A stretch of 64,000 nt of DNA from Segnochrobactrum spirostomi (GCF_009600605.1 NZ_VWNA01000001.1:1466490-1530489), one strand, 5' to 3'. Shown: positions 44,377 to 53,895, counted from the first letter of the stretch. A program made the numbers and translations. The notes: generated by a model from the letters alone, not told the origin.

Positions 44377-45804
44377 CTATCCGCGGCCCCAGAGGCCTTC
44401 GCGGGCGAGTTCGTCCTGGGTGATGCGGATGGCGCGGCGCAGGATGTCGGCCATGCGGTCGATCTCCGGCCGCTCGATGATGAGCGGCGGGCTCATGACG
44501 CACATGTTGATGAGCGGACGCACCAGGAGCCCGAGCTCCTGGCAATGGCGGTCGATGCGCTTGCCGACCTCGAGGTCGAGCGCCAGCGGGTTGTTGCTGA
44601 CGGGATCGGCGACACATTCGATGCACGCCATCAGGCCGCGGCCGCGCACCTCGCCGACCAAGGGCAGGTCCTCGAGAGATTTCAGCGCCGCCTGGAAGTG
44701 CGGCGCCATCGCCCGGGCGTGGGCGAGCAGGCCGCCTTCGAGCAGATCGAGATTCTTCAGCGCCACGGCGCAGCCGATCGGATGGCTCGAATAGGTGAGT
44801 CCGTGAGCGAACACCGCGTCCGGATGGTTGGAGCGGCGCAGATCCTCGAACAGGCGGTCGGCGATCATCACGCCACCGAGCGGAAAATAGCCCGAGGTGA
44901 CCCCCTTCGCGAAGGTGATCATGTCCGGCTTCAGGCCGAGCGAGGCGGATGCGAACACCTCGCCGAGGCGGCCGAACGCCGTCACCACCTCGTCGGCGAT
45001 GAACAGGATGTCGTGGTCGGCGCAGACCTGCGCCATCGCCGGCAGATAGCCGTCCGGCGGCACGATCACACCGCCCGACGCCAGGATGGGCTCGGCGACG
45101 AAGGCGCCGATGCGCTCGGCGCCGACGCGGGCGATCAGGGTCTCGAACTCCTCGACGAGGAAGCGGGTGAAATCCGCCGCCGCGACACCCGCCGGCCGGC
45201 GGAACGGGTTCGGACACGAGAGCTTCACGACGAGGTCGGTCGCGCTGTCCATCCAGTCCTGGTCGCGCGGCCGCCCGTTGAGCGAGGCGGAGAGATAGGA
45301 CGCGCCGTGATAGGCGCCTTCGCGGGAGACGATCAGCTTCTTGTCCGGTCGGCCGAGCACGTTGTTGCGGAACTGCATGAAGCGCAGCGCGGTCTCGACC
45401 GCCGAGGAGCCGCCGGTCGTGAAGAAGACGTGGTCGAGCCCCTCCGGCGCATGGCCGGCGAGGCGGACCGCGAGGTCGGCCGAGGCGTCGTTGGTGGTGT
45501 ACCAGGGCGAGTTGTAGGAGAGCTCCATCGCCTGGGTCGCCATCGCATCGACGAGCTCCGTCCGGCGGTGCCCGGCGTTCACGCACCACATGCCGGCGGG
45601 GCCGTCGATCAGGCGGCGGCCGAGATGATCGGTGACGTAGAGCCCGTCGCCTGCCAGAATGCGGCCACGGGCTTCCGCGCCGATCGAGCCCGCGACCGGC
45701 CAGGGCTGGACGAGGTGGTCGCGCGCCAGCGCGTCGCGGGGATCCGCCGCCTCGGCCGCCTGATCGCGTCCGGTTGCGGAAATGTCGATCGCCTTCGCCG
45801 CCAT
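44377..45804 (-). CDS. Class III (omega-amino acid type) PLP aminotransferase
   Basis: 475-residue cytosolic aminotransferase. Visible are [20 protein letters not shown], the [14 protein letters not shown] phosphate-binding segment, [15 protein letters not shown] (Asp contacting PLP) and the Schiff-base Lys in [17 protein letters not shown]. Class III enzymes usually use omega-amino acids, taurine-like or polyamine-derived substrates with pyruvate. ATG 45804 is chosen because GGAGGG lies about 6 nt upstream; GTG 45822 is possible. It is divergent from the importer genes across the shared operator, so probably deaminates the substrate after demethylation. Confidence 0.92.
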   Translation of the reverse strand: MAAKAIDISATGRDQAAEAADPRDALARDHLVQPWPVAGSIGAEARGRILAGDGLYVTDHLGRRLIDGPAGMWCVNAGHRRTELVDAMATQAMELSYNSPWYTTNDASADLAVRLAGHAPEGLDHVFFTTGGSSAVETALRFMQFRNNVLGRPDKKLIVSREGAYHGASYLSASLNGRPRDQDWMDSATDLVVKLSCPNPFRRPAGVAAADFTRFLVEEFETLIARVGAERIGAFVAEPILASGGVIVPPDGYLPAMAQVCADHDILFIADEVVTAFGRLGEVFASASLGLKPDMITFAKGVTSGYFPLGGVMIADRLFEDLRRSNHPDAVFAHGLTYSSHPIGCAVALKNLDLLEGGLLAHARAMAPHFQAALKSLEDLPLVGEVRGRGLMACIECVADPVSNNPLALDLEVGKRIDRHCQELGLLVRPLINMCVMSPPLIIERPEIDRMADILRRAIRITQDELAREGLWGRG

Positions 45805-45861
45805 GAGGGCCCTCCGCGCCACTCGGACCGCCGCACGAAGGCTCGCGCGGCGGCGCCGATT

Positions 45862-45883
45862 TTGAATGTCCGTTCAGCAAATA
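45862..45883. promoter_or_regulatory. Cluster operator, copy 2 (aminotransferase/importer divergent region)
   Basis: Identical to the site at 42727-42748 except for one central base (core TGAATGTCCGTTCA, then GCAAATA). It lies 58 bp before the aminotransferase start (minus) and 90 bp before the first permease start (plus), where one site could control both directions. Confidence 0.75.
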
Positions 45884-45972
45884 TCGCAGAATGAGTACTT
45901 GATCTCAATGCCATTTTGCGCATTCCATTGGTTCCAAGAAAGGCGCGCTGAAGTGCCTTCGGGGAACATGCG

Positions 45973-46941
45973 ATGGGATCAGCGTTCACGGAGGCCCAGC
46001 CGGAGCGCGCGGGCACCGGGCGATCGGCCGCCGATCGACCTCCGAAGGCGCGCGCCGCGCCGGATGCAGCCGCCCGCGGCGGCCGCGCGCTGACGAGCCG
46101 GAGCGCCGGGCTCCTCTTGATCTCGCCGGCCTTCCTCTACGCGATCGCCCTGCTCGCGCTGCCGATCCTGATCGTGCTGCTCTACAGCGTGTGGCGGCAG
46201 GATTATCTGACGATCGAGCGGACCTTCACCCTCGACAATTATGCAGCGGCGCTAACTGATCCCATCTATCGCGACCTGCTCGCCCGCTCCTTGTGGATCT
46301 CGCTCGCGACGAGCGCGCTCACCGTCGCCTTCTCCTATCCGGTCGCCTGGTTCATCCACGCCCACGGCGGCGCGCGCAAGAACCTGCTGTTGTTCCTCGT
46401 CACCATCCCCTGCTGGACGAGCTACCTGCTGCGCGTCATGGCCTGGAAGGTCATCCTCGGCTACAAGGGCGTGCTCAACACCGCCCTGATCGGGGCCGGC
46501 CTCGTCGATCAGCCGCTGACCTCGCTCCTCTACAACACCAATTCGGTGCTGATCGCCCTCGTCCATTCCTGGGCGGCGTTCGCCATCATTCCGATCTTCG
46601 TCTCGCTCGAGAAGATCGACCGCTCCCTGCTCGAGGCGGCCCGCGATCTCGGCGACGGGGCTTTGCGCAGCTTCCTGCGCGTGACGCTGCCGCTCTCGAT
46701 GCCGGGCGTCATCTCCGCCTTCCTGATCGTGATGATCCCGACCGTCGGCGACTACGTCACGCCGAAGCTCGTCGGCGGCAAGGACGGTATGATGATCGCC
46801 ACGGCGATCGAGGCGCAGTTCGGCAAGGGCAACAATTGGCCCCTCGGCGCCGCGCTCTCCGTCACCACGATGGTCACCGTCTCCTTGAGCGCGGCCCTCG
46901 TGGTGTTCGTGATGAAGCAGGCGGCGCGGCGGCTGCGGTGA
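45973..46941 (+). CDS. Pot-type ABC permease 1 (PotB-like)
   Basis: 322-residue permease with a polar N-terminal extension of about 40 residues and six helices. SRSAGLLLISPAFLYAIALL opens the membrane part, and the ATPase-coupling motif is LLEAARDLGDGALRSFLRVTLPLSMPG. PTVGDYVTPKLVGGKDGMMI is typical of spermidine/putrescine and related permeases. First gene of the plus-strand importer unit, 14 bp before the second permease gene. Similar systems also carry quaternary amines and opine-like compounds. Confidence 0.92.
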   Translation: MGSAFTEAQPERAGTGRSAADRPPKARAAPDAAARGGRALTSRSAGLLLISPAFLYAIALLALPILIVLLYSVWRQDYLTIERTFTLDNYAAALTDPIYRDLLARSLWISLATSALTVAFSYPVAWFIHAHGGARKNLLLFLVTIPCWTSYLLRVMAWKVILGYKGVLNTALIGAGLVDQPLTSLLYNTNSVLIALVHSWAAFAIIPIFVSLEKIDRSLLEAARDLGDGALRSFLRVTLPLSMPGVISAFLIVMIPTVGDYVTPKLVGGKDGMMIATAIEAQFGKGNNWPLGAALSVTTMVTVSLSAALVVFVMKQAARRLR

Positions 46942-46957
46942 CAGGGAGGCTCCGGTG

Positions 46958-47764
46958 ATGCGCACCCGCTCGGGATGGCTGTCGGGCTACGTCGCCCTCT
47001 ATTTCGTGTTCCTCTACGCGCCGATCCTGGTGATCCCGGTGTTCTCGCTGAACAACGCGGCCGCACCCGCACTGCCGCTCGCCGGGTTCACCACCAAGTG
47101 GTACGCCATGGCGGCCGAGAACGCCGAGATGTTCCACGCCGCCCGCAACAGCGTCGCGGTCGGGCTGTCGGTGGCCCTGCTGACCACCCTCCTCGCGGTT
47201 CCGGCGGCGCGCGCGCTGACCCGCCACCGCTTTCCCGGTCGCAGCCTCGCCTCCGGCCTCATCATGTCGCCCTTGTTCCTGCCGGAGATCATCGTCGCGG
47301 TGTCGCTGTTGACGATCGTGCTCGGGGCGGGCCTGTCCGCCTCGCTCATCGCGGTCGCGCTCGGGCAGACGGTGTTCTGCCTGCCCTATGCGATGTCGGT
47401 GCTGACCGCCGGCTTCCTCAATCTCGACCCGTCTCTGGAGGAGGCCTCGCGCGATCTCGGCGAGACGGCGGCCGGCACCTTCCGCCGCGTCATCCTGCCC
47501 GTCGTCGCGCCGGCGATCCTGTCGAGCCTGCTCGTCTCCTTCACGATCTCGCTCGACGAGTTCATCCTCGCCTTCTTCCTGTCGGGCGCGGAACCGACGC
47601 TGCCCGTCTACATCTTCGGCCAATTGCGCTTCGCCGCGCGCCTGCCCTCGGTGCTCGCGCTCGGCTCCATCATCCTCGTCGTGTCCGTCGTCCTGCTCGT
47701 CGCCGCGGAAGCGATCCGCCGGCGCGCGGAACGCCGTCTCGGTGCCGCGGGAGCCCCGTCATGA
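46958..47764 (+). CDS. Pot-type ABC permease 2 (PotC-like)
   Basis: 268-residue permease, six helices. LYFVFLYAPILVIPVFSLNNA at the start and LEEASRDLGETAAGTFRRVILP as coupling motif, then SFTISLDEFILAFFLSG, identify PotC-type proteins. ATG 46958 is preferred over GTG 46955, as GGGAGG at 46944-46949 is then ideally spaced. Its stop overlaps the ATPase start (ATGA at 47761-47764). Confidence 0.92.
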   Translation: MRTRSGWLSGYVALYFVFLYAPILVIPVFSLNNAAAPALPLAGFTTKWYAMAAENAEMFHAARNSVAVGLSVALLTTLLAVPAARALTRHRFPGRSLASGLIMSPLFLPEIIVAVSLLTIVLGAGLSASLIAVALGQTVFCLPYAMSVLTAGFLNLDPSLEEASRDLGETAAGTFRRVILPVVAPAILSSLLVSFTISLDEFILAFFLSGAEPTLPVYIFGQLRFAARLPSVLALGSIILVVSVVLLVAAEAIRRRAERRLGAAGAPS

Positions 47765-48861
47765 CCTCCGAAATGATCGAGATCCGCAACGTCAACAAGA
47801 CGTTCGGCACCTATCAGGCGCTCGCCGACATCTCGCTCGACGTCCACGCCGGCGAGTTCTTCTCGCTGCTCGGGCCGTCGGGCTGCGGCAAGACCACGCT
47901 GTTGCGCTCGATCGCCGGCTTCGAACATCCGACGTCCGGTTCGATCGCGATCGACGGGCGCGACGTGACGGGCGTGCCGCCGAACCTGCGGCCGGTCAAC
48001 ATGGTGTTCCAGAACTACGCGATCTTCCCGCACCTCGACGTGTTCGACAACGTCGCCTATGGGCTCAAGAAGCTCAGGCTCGGCGCCGACGAAGAGAAAA
48101 GGCGCGTCAACGCGGCCCTCGAACAGGTCCGCCTCGGGCCGCTCGGCCGGCGCAAGGCGCACGAACTGTCGGGCGGCCAGCGCCAGCGCGTCGCCCTCGC
48201 CCGCGCGCTGGTGCTGCGGCCGAAGGTGCTCCTCCTCGACGAGCCGCTCTCCGCCCTCGACAAGAAGCTCCGCGAGGAGATGCAGGTGGAGCTGCGCCAG
48301 CTCCAGCAGGCGGTCGGCATCACCTTCGTGCTCGTCACCCACGACCAGTACGAGGCGCTGGCCCTCTCCGACCGCATCGCCGTCATGTTCGGCGGGCGCA
48401 TCGCCCAGATCGCGACGCCGAAGGAGATCTACCAGCGCCCTCTCACCCGCGCGGTTGCGACCTTCCTCGGCGGCGTGAACTGCCTCGCGGCCGAGATCGT
48501 CGCCGACGAGCCGGCGCATCTGACCGTGGCGAGCGGCGCGTTCGGCCGGCTCCGGCTCGCCAAGCCGGATGGATTCCGCACCCCCGCCGGACCGGCGACG
48601 ATCGGCCTGCGCCCGGAGCGGCTGCGCATCCTGTGGCCGGGCGAGGACAGCCCCCATGCGCTCACGGCGACCGTGGTGAGCCGGGTCTATTATGGCGAGG
48701 TCACCCACCTCGAGGTCACGGCCGCAGGCGTGCCCGGCGCGCTCACCCTCATCGAGAAGAACGGCCTCGGGGCGGACGATCTGCCGGTCGGGGCCGATAT
48801 CCGCCTCGGCTACGATCCCGGCGCGATGGTGCTGCTCTCCGACGAGCCGCGACCAGCCTGA
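47761..48861 (+). CDS. Pot-type ABC ATPase (PotA-like)
   Basis: 366-residue cytosolic ATPase. Walker A GPSGCGKTT, Q-loop MVFQNYAIFPHLDV, signature LSGGQRQRVALARAL, Walker B VLLLDEPLSALD and switch His in LVTHDQYEA are intact. The C-terminal TOBE region (about residues 275-360) contains GPATIGLRPERLRI. It powers the two upstream permeases; the matching binding protein is probably the one at 54.6 kb. The last 52 bp overlap, antisense, the end of a small minus-strand gene. Confidence 0.94.
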   Translation: MTSEMIEIRNVNKTFGTYQALADISLDVHAGEFFSLLGPSGCGKTTLLRSIAGFEHPTSGSIAIDGRDVTGVPPNLRPVNMVFQNYAIFPHLDVFDNVAYGLKKLRLGADEEKRRVNAALEQVRLGPLGRRKAHELSGGQRQRVALARALVLRPKVLLLDEPLSALDKKLREEMQVELRQLQQAVGITFVLVTHDQYEALALSDRIAVMFGGRIAQIATPKEIYQRPLTRAVATFLGGVNCLAAEIVADEPAHLTVASGAFGRLRLAKPDGFRTPAGPATIGLRPERLRILWPGEDSPHALTATVVSRVYYGEVTHLEVTAAGVPGALTLIEKNGLGADDLPVGADIRLGYDPGAMVLLSDEPRPA

Positions 48862-49109
48862 GCCCGCCGGCGCTCGACCTCCTCGATCCAGCGCGCGCCG
48901 ATCCGGTAGGCGCGCAGCGCGTCGAGCGGGTCTTCGTCGTCGAGCCGCGAGCAGATGCGGTAGATCTCGAGCACCTCCGCCTCCATCGCGCCGGCGAGGT
49001 GGAAGCGCATCGCCGCCGCATAGCGGGCGCGGCCGGACCACGGCTCCCCGGCCGGGATCAGGATCTGCCGCCAGTGCTCGCGATCGTCTTCACCGAACGT
49101 CTCGCCCAT
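48810..49109 (-). CDS. Small unknown protein at the end of the demethylase operon
   Basis: 99-residue charged protein: an N-terminal acidic segment (GETFGEDDREHWRQIL), a helical middle (RARYAAAMRFHLAGAMEAEV) and IYRICSRLDDEDPLDALRAY. It starts 10 bp after the GcvT-like stop on the same strand, so it is probably its last cotranscribed gene. The 3' end overlaps potA-like coding sequence by 52 bp. No family recognised; a ribosome site is not obvious, which lowers confidence. Confidence 0.55.
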   Translation of the reverse strand: MGETFGEDDREHWRQILIPAGEPWSGRARYAAAMRFHLAGAMEAEVLEIYRICSRLDDEDPLDALRAYRIGARWIEEVERRRAQAGRGSSESSTIAPGS

Positions 49110-49119
49110 AGCCGTGCCG

Positions 49120-50346
49120 TCAGATGTCGGCCGGCGGCGTCGCGATGCGCCGCGGCAGCCTGAGGAACGGCCGCGGCACGATCTTCACCCGCTTCATGAG
49201 CTTCGAATAAGCGAGCTCGTGGAGGGCGTAGATCTCGGTCCAGAGGTCGTCCACGACGCCCACGCCAAAAGGCCGCTCCAGGCTCGCGATGGCGATCGTC
49301 TTCTTGAGAAACGGCGACCACGTCGAGGCGGTGATGAGACCCGCCTCGCGCTTGCGGCGGTGATAGACGATGGCGAGCGGCGCCGGCACCGAGCCCTCGA
49401 TCTCGAGGCCGACGAGGGCGTGACGCAGCCGCCCCGTCTCGCGCGCGGCGAGGATGGCGCGGCGGCCGTTGAAGCTCTCCTTGGCGGGATCGATCATCCA
49501 GTCGAGGCCGATCTCGTCGGGAAGGCGCACGCGGTCCTCGCGAAGCGCGGTGTCGGCCGTGATGAAATCGGCGTTGGCGACGATGAAGCCCGCCTCGATG
49601 CGCGCCCGGTTCAGCGCCGAATAGCCGATGACGCGCAACCGGTGGCGCTCGCCGTGGACGGCGAGACGATCCCACAGGGAGAGAGCCTCCTCAGCCGGAC
49701 AGAACAGCTCGTAGCCGAGATCGCCGGTGAAGCCGGTGCGGGAGACGACGACCTCGCCCGCCACGTGCGGGAAGGCCCGGAGCTCGAACGGCTTCAGGGT
49801 CTCGATCCCGGCGAAGCCCGCCGCCCGCAGGAGCGCGCACGAGACCGGCCCCTGCAGCGAGAGCCCGGCGACCGCCTCCGTCTCGTCGGCGATGGTGACG
49901 CCGTAGCGCGCCGCGCCGTCGAGCAGCCACGGCAGATGACGCTCCTGGCAGCACAGGCGGAAGGCGTCGCGGCCGAGGCGGAACAGCGTACCGTCGTCGA
50001 GCACATGGCCTTCGTCGTCGCACCACGCGGTGTATTGGACCCGGCCGACGGCAAGCTTCGAGACGTCGCGCAGGGTCAGCCGATTGAGGAAGGCTTCCGC
50101 GTCGGGCCCGGCGATGCAGTACTTCGTCATCGGCGAGAGATCGAACAGCGCCGCCGTCGAGCGGATCGCGAAATATTCGAGCTCCTCGTCCGCGAGCGAA
50201 GCCGGTGCCTTGAACCCCGCCCAATCGTACCAATCGTTGGTGAGGGCGAGCGCGGCGAGGCGGGGATGGAACGGCGTCTCGGCGAGCGGCGCCAGCACCG
50301 CCGGCTTGGCGTCCGCGAGACGGTTGCGGTCGAACGCGCGGGTCAT
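49120..50346 (-). CDS. GcvT-like aminomethyltransferase/demethylase
   Basis: 408-residue protein of the GcvT superfamily (folate-binding fold; THF-dependent demethylases such as GcvT, DmdA, LigM and dimethylglycine/sarcosine dehydrogenase domains). Key stretches are STAALFDLSPMTKYCIAGPD, VQYTAWCDDEGHVLDDGT, VSRTGFTGDLGYELFCPAEE and the C-terminal GRRAILAARETG. With a Rieske oxygenase and amine importer nearby, transfer of an N-methyl group to tetrahydrofolate is the likely reaction (inference). It overlaps the upstream FAD gene by 4 bp. Confidence 0.88.
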   Translation of the reverse strand: MTRAFDRNRLADAKPAVLAPLAETPFHPRLAALALTNDWYDWAGFKAPASLADEELEYFAIRSTAALFDLSPMTKYCIAGPDAEAFLNRLTLRDVSKLAVGRVQYTAWCDDEGHVLDDGTLFRLGRDAFRLCCQERHLPWLLDGAARYGVTIADETEAVAGLSLQGPVSCALLRAAGFAGIETLKPFELRAFPHVAGEVVVSRTGFTGDLGYELFCPAEEALSLWDRLAVHGERHRLRVIGYSALNRARIEAGFIVANADFITADTALREDRVRLPDEIGLDWMIDPAKESFNGRRAILAARETGRLRHALVGLEIEGSVPAPLAIVYHRRKREAGLITASTWSPFLKKTIAIASLERPFGVGVVDDLWTEIYALHELAYSKLMKRVKIVPRPFLRLPRRIATPPADI

Positions 50347-51923
50347 GCTGCCGTCTCCTTGGCGAGGGCACGGCGGGCGGCGTTGTAGCCCGGCAGACCC
50401 GAGACGCCGCCGCCCGGATGGCTGCCGGCGCTCGCGAGATAGAGGCCAGGCACCGGCGTCTCGTAGCCGGAGGCGCCGAACGCCGGGCGGTTGAAGATCA
50501 TCTGATCGACCTGCAATTCGCCGTGGTGCCAGTGACCGCCGGGCATGCCGAAATGCGCCTCGATGTCGGGCGGCAGCAGCAGTTCCGCGCCCACGATAGA
50601 GCCGCGAAGGCCGGGCGCGTGACGCTCGAGGGTCGCGAGCACGGTCTCGAGGAAGGCGTCGCGGCGGGCGTCCCATCCGCCGCTGAGGTCGTAGGGCGCA
50701 TATTGGACAATCGCCGACAGGACGGCGCCGCCCCGTGGCGCGAAGGTCGGATCGGTCAGGCTCGGCAGGGTGATCTCGATGACCGGGTCCGGGCTGAAAT
50801 CGCCGTATTTCGCCGGGTTGAAGGCGCGCTCGACATGATCGACCGAGGGCGCGACCACGAGGCGGCCCCGCGCCGCCTCGGCCGGGACGCCGACGAAGGC
50901 CGGGACAGCATCGAGGGCGAGGTGGAGCTTCGCCGCGTCGCCGCGGCTGCGGATGTGCGAGACGGCGCGGTCGAGCCCGATGTCGATCGCACCGGGCGGC
51001 AGGAGCGAGCGGAGCGTGGTGACGGGGTGGATCGCCGAGACGATCAGCGGTGCAGCAATGCGCGCGCCCCAGGGCAGCACGATCCCCGACGCCCGCCCTC
51101 GGTCGGCCGCGATCGCGGCCACGGGGGCTCCCGTCCGGATCTCGACGCCGGCCTGACGGGCCGCAGCCGCGAGGTGAGCGGTGACCGCACCCATCCCGCC
51201 GCGCGGCACGATCTGGCCGCCCCGGGCGCCGAGGCAGGAACCGGCGAGACGGTAATAGAGCCCCACGATCGAGGTCGGCGAGCGCGGCCCGAGATGAATG
51301 CCGAGGGTCGCGTCGAAGGCGAGCAGGCCCTTCAGGCGATCGTCGTCGAGATGCTCGTCCACCACGTCCGCGATGTTGGTGAGAAGCATGCGGGCGAAGT
51401 CGCGCCCCGCCGACCGGCCGCGCTTGAGGAGCGCGACGGCGGCTTTGCCGAGATCGACGGCGTCGCCGAGGGATAGCTCGCCCGGCATCGGCGGCGGCCG
51501 CGCCAGGAAGCGGGCGAGCAGGTCGGCTTGGGACATCAGGAGCGCGCGCAGCGCGGCGAAGCGGCCGGCCTCGTCCGGCGTGACCCCGCTCAGGCTGTCG
51601 CCGTAGGCGCCGCCGAGCACGACCGGTCCCCGCACGGGATCGAGCGCGACCGTGGGCGCGAGGCTCGTGCCGAGATCGGCGAGGTCGAGCCCGAGCGCCC
51701 GTTCGACCTCCGGGGCGAGGCGGTTCATCAGGTGGGCGAGGCTGTTGACCTTGTAGCCCGGGTGGAACACGTGGGTGCCGGCCCCGCCGCCCAGCACGTC
51801 GCGGGCTTCGACCAGCAGCACCCGCCGGCCGGCCCGGCCGAGCATCGCCGCGGCGACGAGCCCGTTGTGGCCGCCGCCGATCACCACCGCATCATAGGAC
51901 GTCTTTCCGTTAGAGGACGTCAT
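50343..51923 (-). CDS. CrtI/phytoene-dehydrogenase-like FAD oxidoreductase (copy B)
   Basis: 526-residue flavoprotein with an N-terminal Rossmann motif VVIGGGHNGLVAAAMLGRAG and the following VLLVEARDVLGGGAGTH. GGQIVPRGGMGAVTAHLAAA and the C-terminal ASAGSHPGGGVSGLPGYNAA are typical of CrtI-like amine/carotenoid oxidoreductases. There are no carotenoid genes around, so an amine oxidation is more likely. It overlaps copy A by 14 bp (51910-51923) and GcvT by 4 bp. The copies share layout but are clearly diverged. Confidence 0.88.
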   Translation of the reverse strand: MTSSNGKTSYDAVVIGGGHNGLVAAAMLGRAGRRVLLVEARDVLGGGAGTHVFHPGYKVNSLAHLMNRLAPEVERALGLDLADLGTSLAPTVALDPVRGPVVLGGAYGDSLSGVTPDEAGRFAALRALLMSQADLLARFLARPPPMPGELSLGDAVDLGKAAVALLKRGRSAGRDFARMLLTNIADVVDEHLDDDRLKGLLAFDATLGIHLGPRSPTSIVGLYYRLAGSCLGARGGQIVPRGGMGAVTAHLAAAARQAGVEIRTGAPVAAIAADRGRASGIVLPWGARIAAPLIVSAIHPVTTLRSLLPPGAIDIGLDRAVSHIRSRGDAAKLHLALDAVPAFVGVPAEAARGRLVVAPSVDHVERAFNPAKYGDFSPDPVIEITLPSLTDPTFAPRGGAVLSAIVQYAPYDLSGGWDARRDAFLETVLATLERHAPGLRGSIVGAELLLPPDIEAHFGMPGGHWHHGELQVDQMIFNRPAFGASGYETPVPGLYLASAGSHPGGGVSGLPGYNAARRALAKETAA

Positions 51924-53529
51924 GGGCCGGGCTCATGTGTTGGCGGGAGCGCTTGAGGTCGCGCAGGACTTCGGCGGCGGCGTTGTAGCCGGGCGCGCCC
52001 ATCACGCCGCCGCCGGGATGGGTGGACGACCCGCACAGATAGAGTCCCTTGATCGGCGTGCGATATTGCGCGTAGCCGGGCACCGGGCGGTTGAACAGAA
52101 GCTGGTCGAAGGTGAGCTCACCCTGGAAGATGTTGCCCTCGGTGAGGCCGACCTCCGCCTCGAGCTCGCGAGGGGTGCGCACCTCCATGTGGCGGATGCG
52201 GTCCCGGAAACCCGGGGAATAGTCGGCGATCTGGCTCACCACCGTCTCGGCGAAGGCGTCGCGGTCGGCGTCGGTCCAGTCGCGCCCCTCCACCTTCGGC
52301 GGGCAATATTGCACGAAGCAGCTCATGAAGTGCTTGCCCGGCGCCGCGAGCGTCGGGTCGAGCGTCGTCGGGATCATGGCGTCGAGGAAGGGATCGGCCG
52401 ACCAGCGTCCTGCCTTCCAATCGTCGTAGGCCCGCTCGATGCGCTCGACCGTGTCGGTGAAGTGGAGATCGCCCTTCACGGCGGTGGAGCCGGAGGGCAG
52501 CGCCGGGAAGTCGGGCATCCCGTCGAGGGCGATGTTCACCTTGCCGGAGGAGCCGCGCATCTTGAAATGGCGGACCCGGTCGAGGAACGGCGGCGGCAAT
52601 TCCTTTTCGTCGACGAGCTTCAGGAAGGTGCGCTTCACGTCGGCGTTCGAGAGCACGAGACGGGCGCGGACCTCTTCGCCGCCGGCAAGGACGACGCCCT
52701 CGCTGCGCCCGCCGCGGACCTTGACCGAGGCCACCTCACTGTCGGTGCGGATGGTGCCGCCCGCGGCCTGGAACGAGGACGCCAGTGCCTGGGTGATCGC
52801 CCCCATGCCGCCGCGCGCATAACCCCAGGCGCCGACCGAGCCGTCGACGTCGCCCATATAATGGTGGAGCAGCACATAGGCCGTGCCGGGCGACATCGGC
52901 CCGAGCGCGGTGCCGATGATGCCGGACAAGGCGAGATAGGCCTTGATGACCTCCGTCTCGAAATATTCGTCGAGGAAATCGGCGATCGACATCGTCCAGA
53001 AGCGGGCGGTGCGGGCGAACTCCGCCGCGCTCAAGTCGCCCACCTTGCGGGCGAGGAAGAGGAGTTCCTGAAGGTCGCGCGGCTTGAAGGAGAACGGATC
53101 CGGCGCCGTGCGCAGGAGCAGCGGCTGGATGAAGCGGCATTGCCGCGTCACGTCGCGGGCATAGCGGTCGTAGGCCTCCGCGTCCCGCGCCGAATAGCGG
53201 GCGAACTCACGGCGGTGCTGGTCGTGGTTGCGGTAGGAGGCGAGGTAGCCGCCGGAGCGGGTCAGCACCGCGCCGCCCTCGTAGCCGATCACCTGGAGCC
53301 CGTGCCGCGGCAATTCGAGATCGCGCATGATCTCGGAGCGGAACAGCGAGCACACATAGGAACAGTTGGAATAGGTGACGTCCTCGGCGAGCCGCCGGCT
53401 CGTCGCCGCGCCGCCGACCCAGGCATTCTTCTCGACGACGAGAACGTCGAGGCCGGCCCGCTGAAGATAGCAGGCGGCGACGAGCCCATTGTGGCCGCCG
53501 CCGACGATCACCACGTCCCAGAGCTTCAT
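51910..53529 (-). CDS. CrtI/phytoene-dehydrogenase-like FAD oxidoreductase (copy A)
   Basis: 539-residue flavoprotein: VVIVGGGHNGLVAACYLQRAG near the start, WVGGAATSRRL, GAWGYARGGMGAITQALASS and the C-terminal CGSSTHPGGGVMGAPGYNAA. First gene of the four-gene minus-strand unit copy A, copy B, GcvT-like, small protein. Two paralogous FAD proteins encoded back to back suggest either a heteromeric enzyme or two successive oxidations. ATG 53529 follows GGAGAGG. A candidate operator lies about 55 bp upstream. Confidence 0.88.
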   Translation of the reverse strand: MKLWDVVIVGGGHNGLVAACYLQRAGLDVLVVEKNAWVGGAATSRRLAEDVTYSNCSYVCSLFRSEIMRDLELPRHGLQVIGYEGGAVLTRSGGYLASYRNHDQHRREFARYSARDAEAYDRYARDVTRQCRFIQPLLLRTAPDPFSFKPRDLQELLFLARKVGDLSAAEFARTARFWTMSIADFLDEYFETEVIKAYLALSGIIGTALGPMSPGTAYVLLHHYMGDVDGSVGAWGYARGGMGAITQALASSFQAAGGTIRTDSEVASVKVRGGRSEGVVLAGGEEVRARLVLSNADVKRTFLKLVDEKELPPPFLDRVRHFKMRGSSGKVNIALDGMPDFPALPSGSTAVKGDLHFTDTVERIERAYDDWKAGRWSADPFLDAMIPTTLDPTLAAPGKHFMSCFVQYCPPKVEGRDWTDADRDAFAETVVSQIADYSPGFRDRIRHMEVRTPRELEAEVGLTEGNIFQGELTFDQLLFNRPVPGYAQYRTPIKGLYLCGSSTHPGGGVMGAPGYNAAAEVLRDLKRSRQHMSPAHDVL

Positions 53530-53895
53530 AGGCCTCTCCGCAACATTCGGAAATGATGCATACGGCACAGTCGCTTGTCCATATATTTTGGCTGAATATC
53601 CAGCAAGTGACTTGTGCACCCGACGGCCCGCGCTATAGTCGGCTCAGGTCATCGGCGTCGGCGAGGACGGGCCGCGATGAGGGTTCCGGCACGCATCGGA
53701 CACGGCAGCGCGGCGGGCCTTTCCGGAGGCCCCGGCGGCGGGTTCGCAGCCCCCTCGCGAGACCGGTTGCGACGGCGGGCGGCGCGCAAGGCATTGCGAG
53801 GGCCACAGCGGTCGGCCAATGGTGGGCGAGGGTCCGGCGCGAACGGGACGCGCGGACCGACCCGACCGATCTTCGAGCAGGAACACCCGACCGCG
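53530..53895. other. Divergent region between the FAD operon and the TetR gene
   Basis: 366 bp. The AT-rich left part (53570-53612) contains the operator-like palindrome and should hold both promoters. The remainder, in frame with the TetR gene back to 53614, reads as Arg/Gly-rich sequence without family similarity and is treated as non-coding. Confidence 0.55.
53583..53610. promoter_or_regulatory. Candidate third operator (FAD operon/tetR divergent region)
   Basis: TATTTTGGCTGAATATCC followed by AGCAAGTGA. It keeps the half-site pair GCTGAA...AGCAA seen, in part, in the two clear operators, with a 2-bp insertion and other changes. Position suits autoregulation, but similarity is moderate. 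Confidence 0.35.

Noticed and set aside
50343-53529. CrtI-like genes read as carotenoid biosynthesis
   Set aside because: No phytoene synthase, cyclase or other carotenoid gene is present; the context is amine catabolism, so a carotenoid role is not supported.
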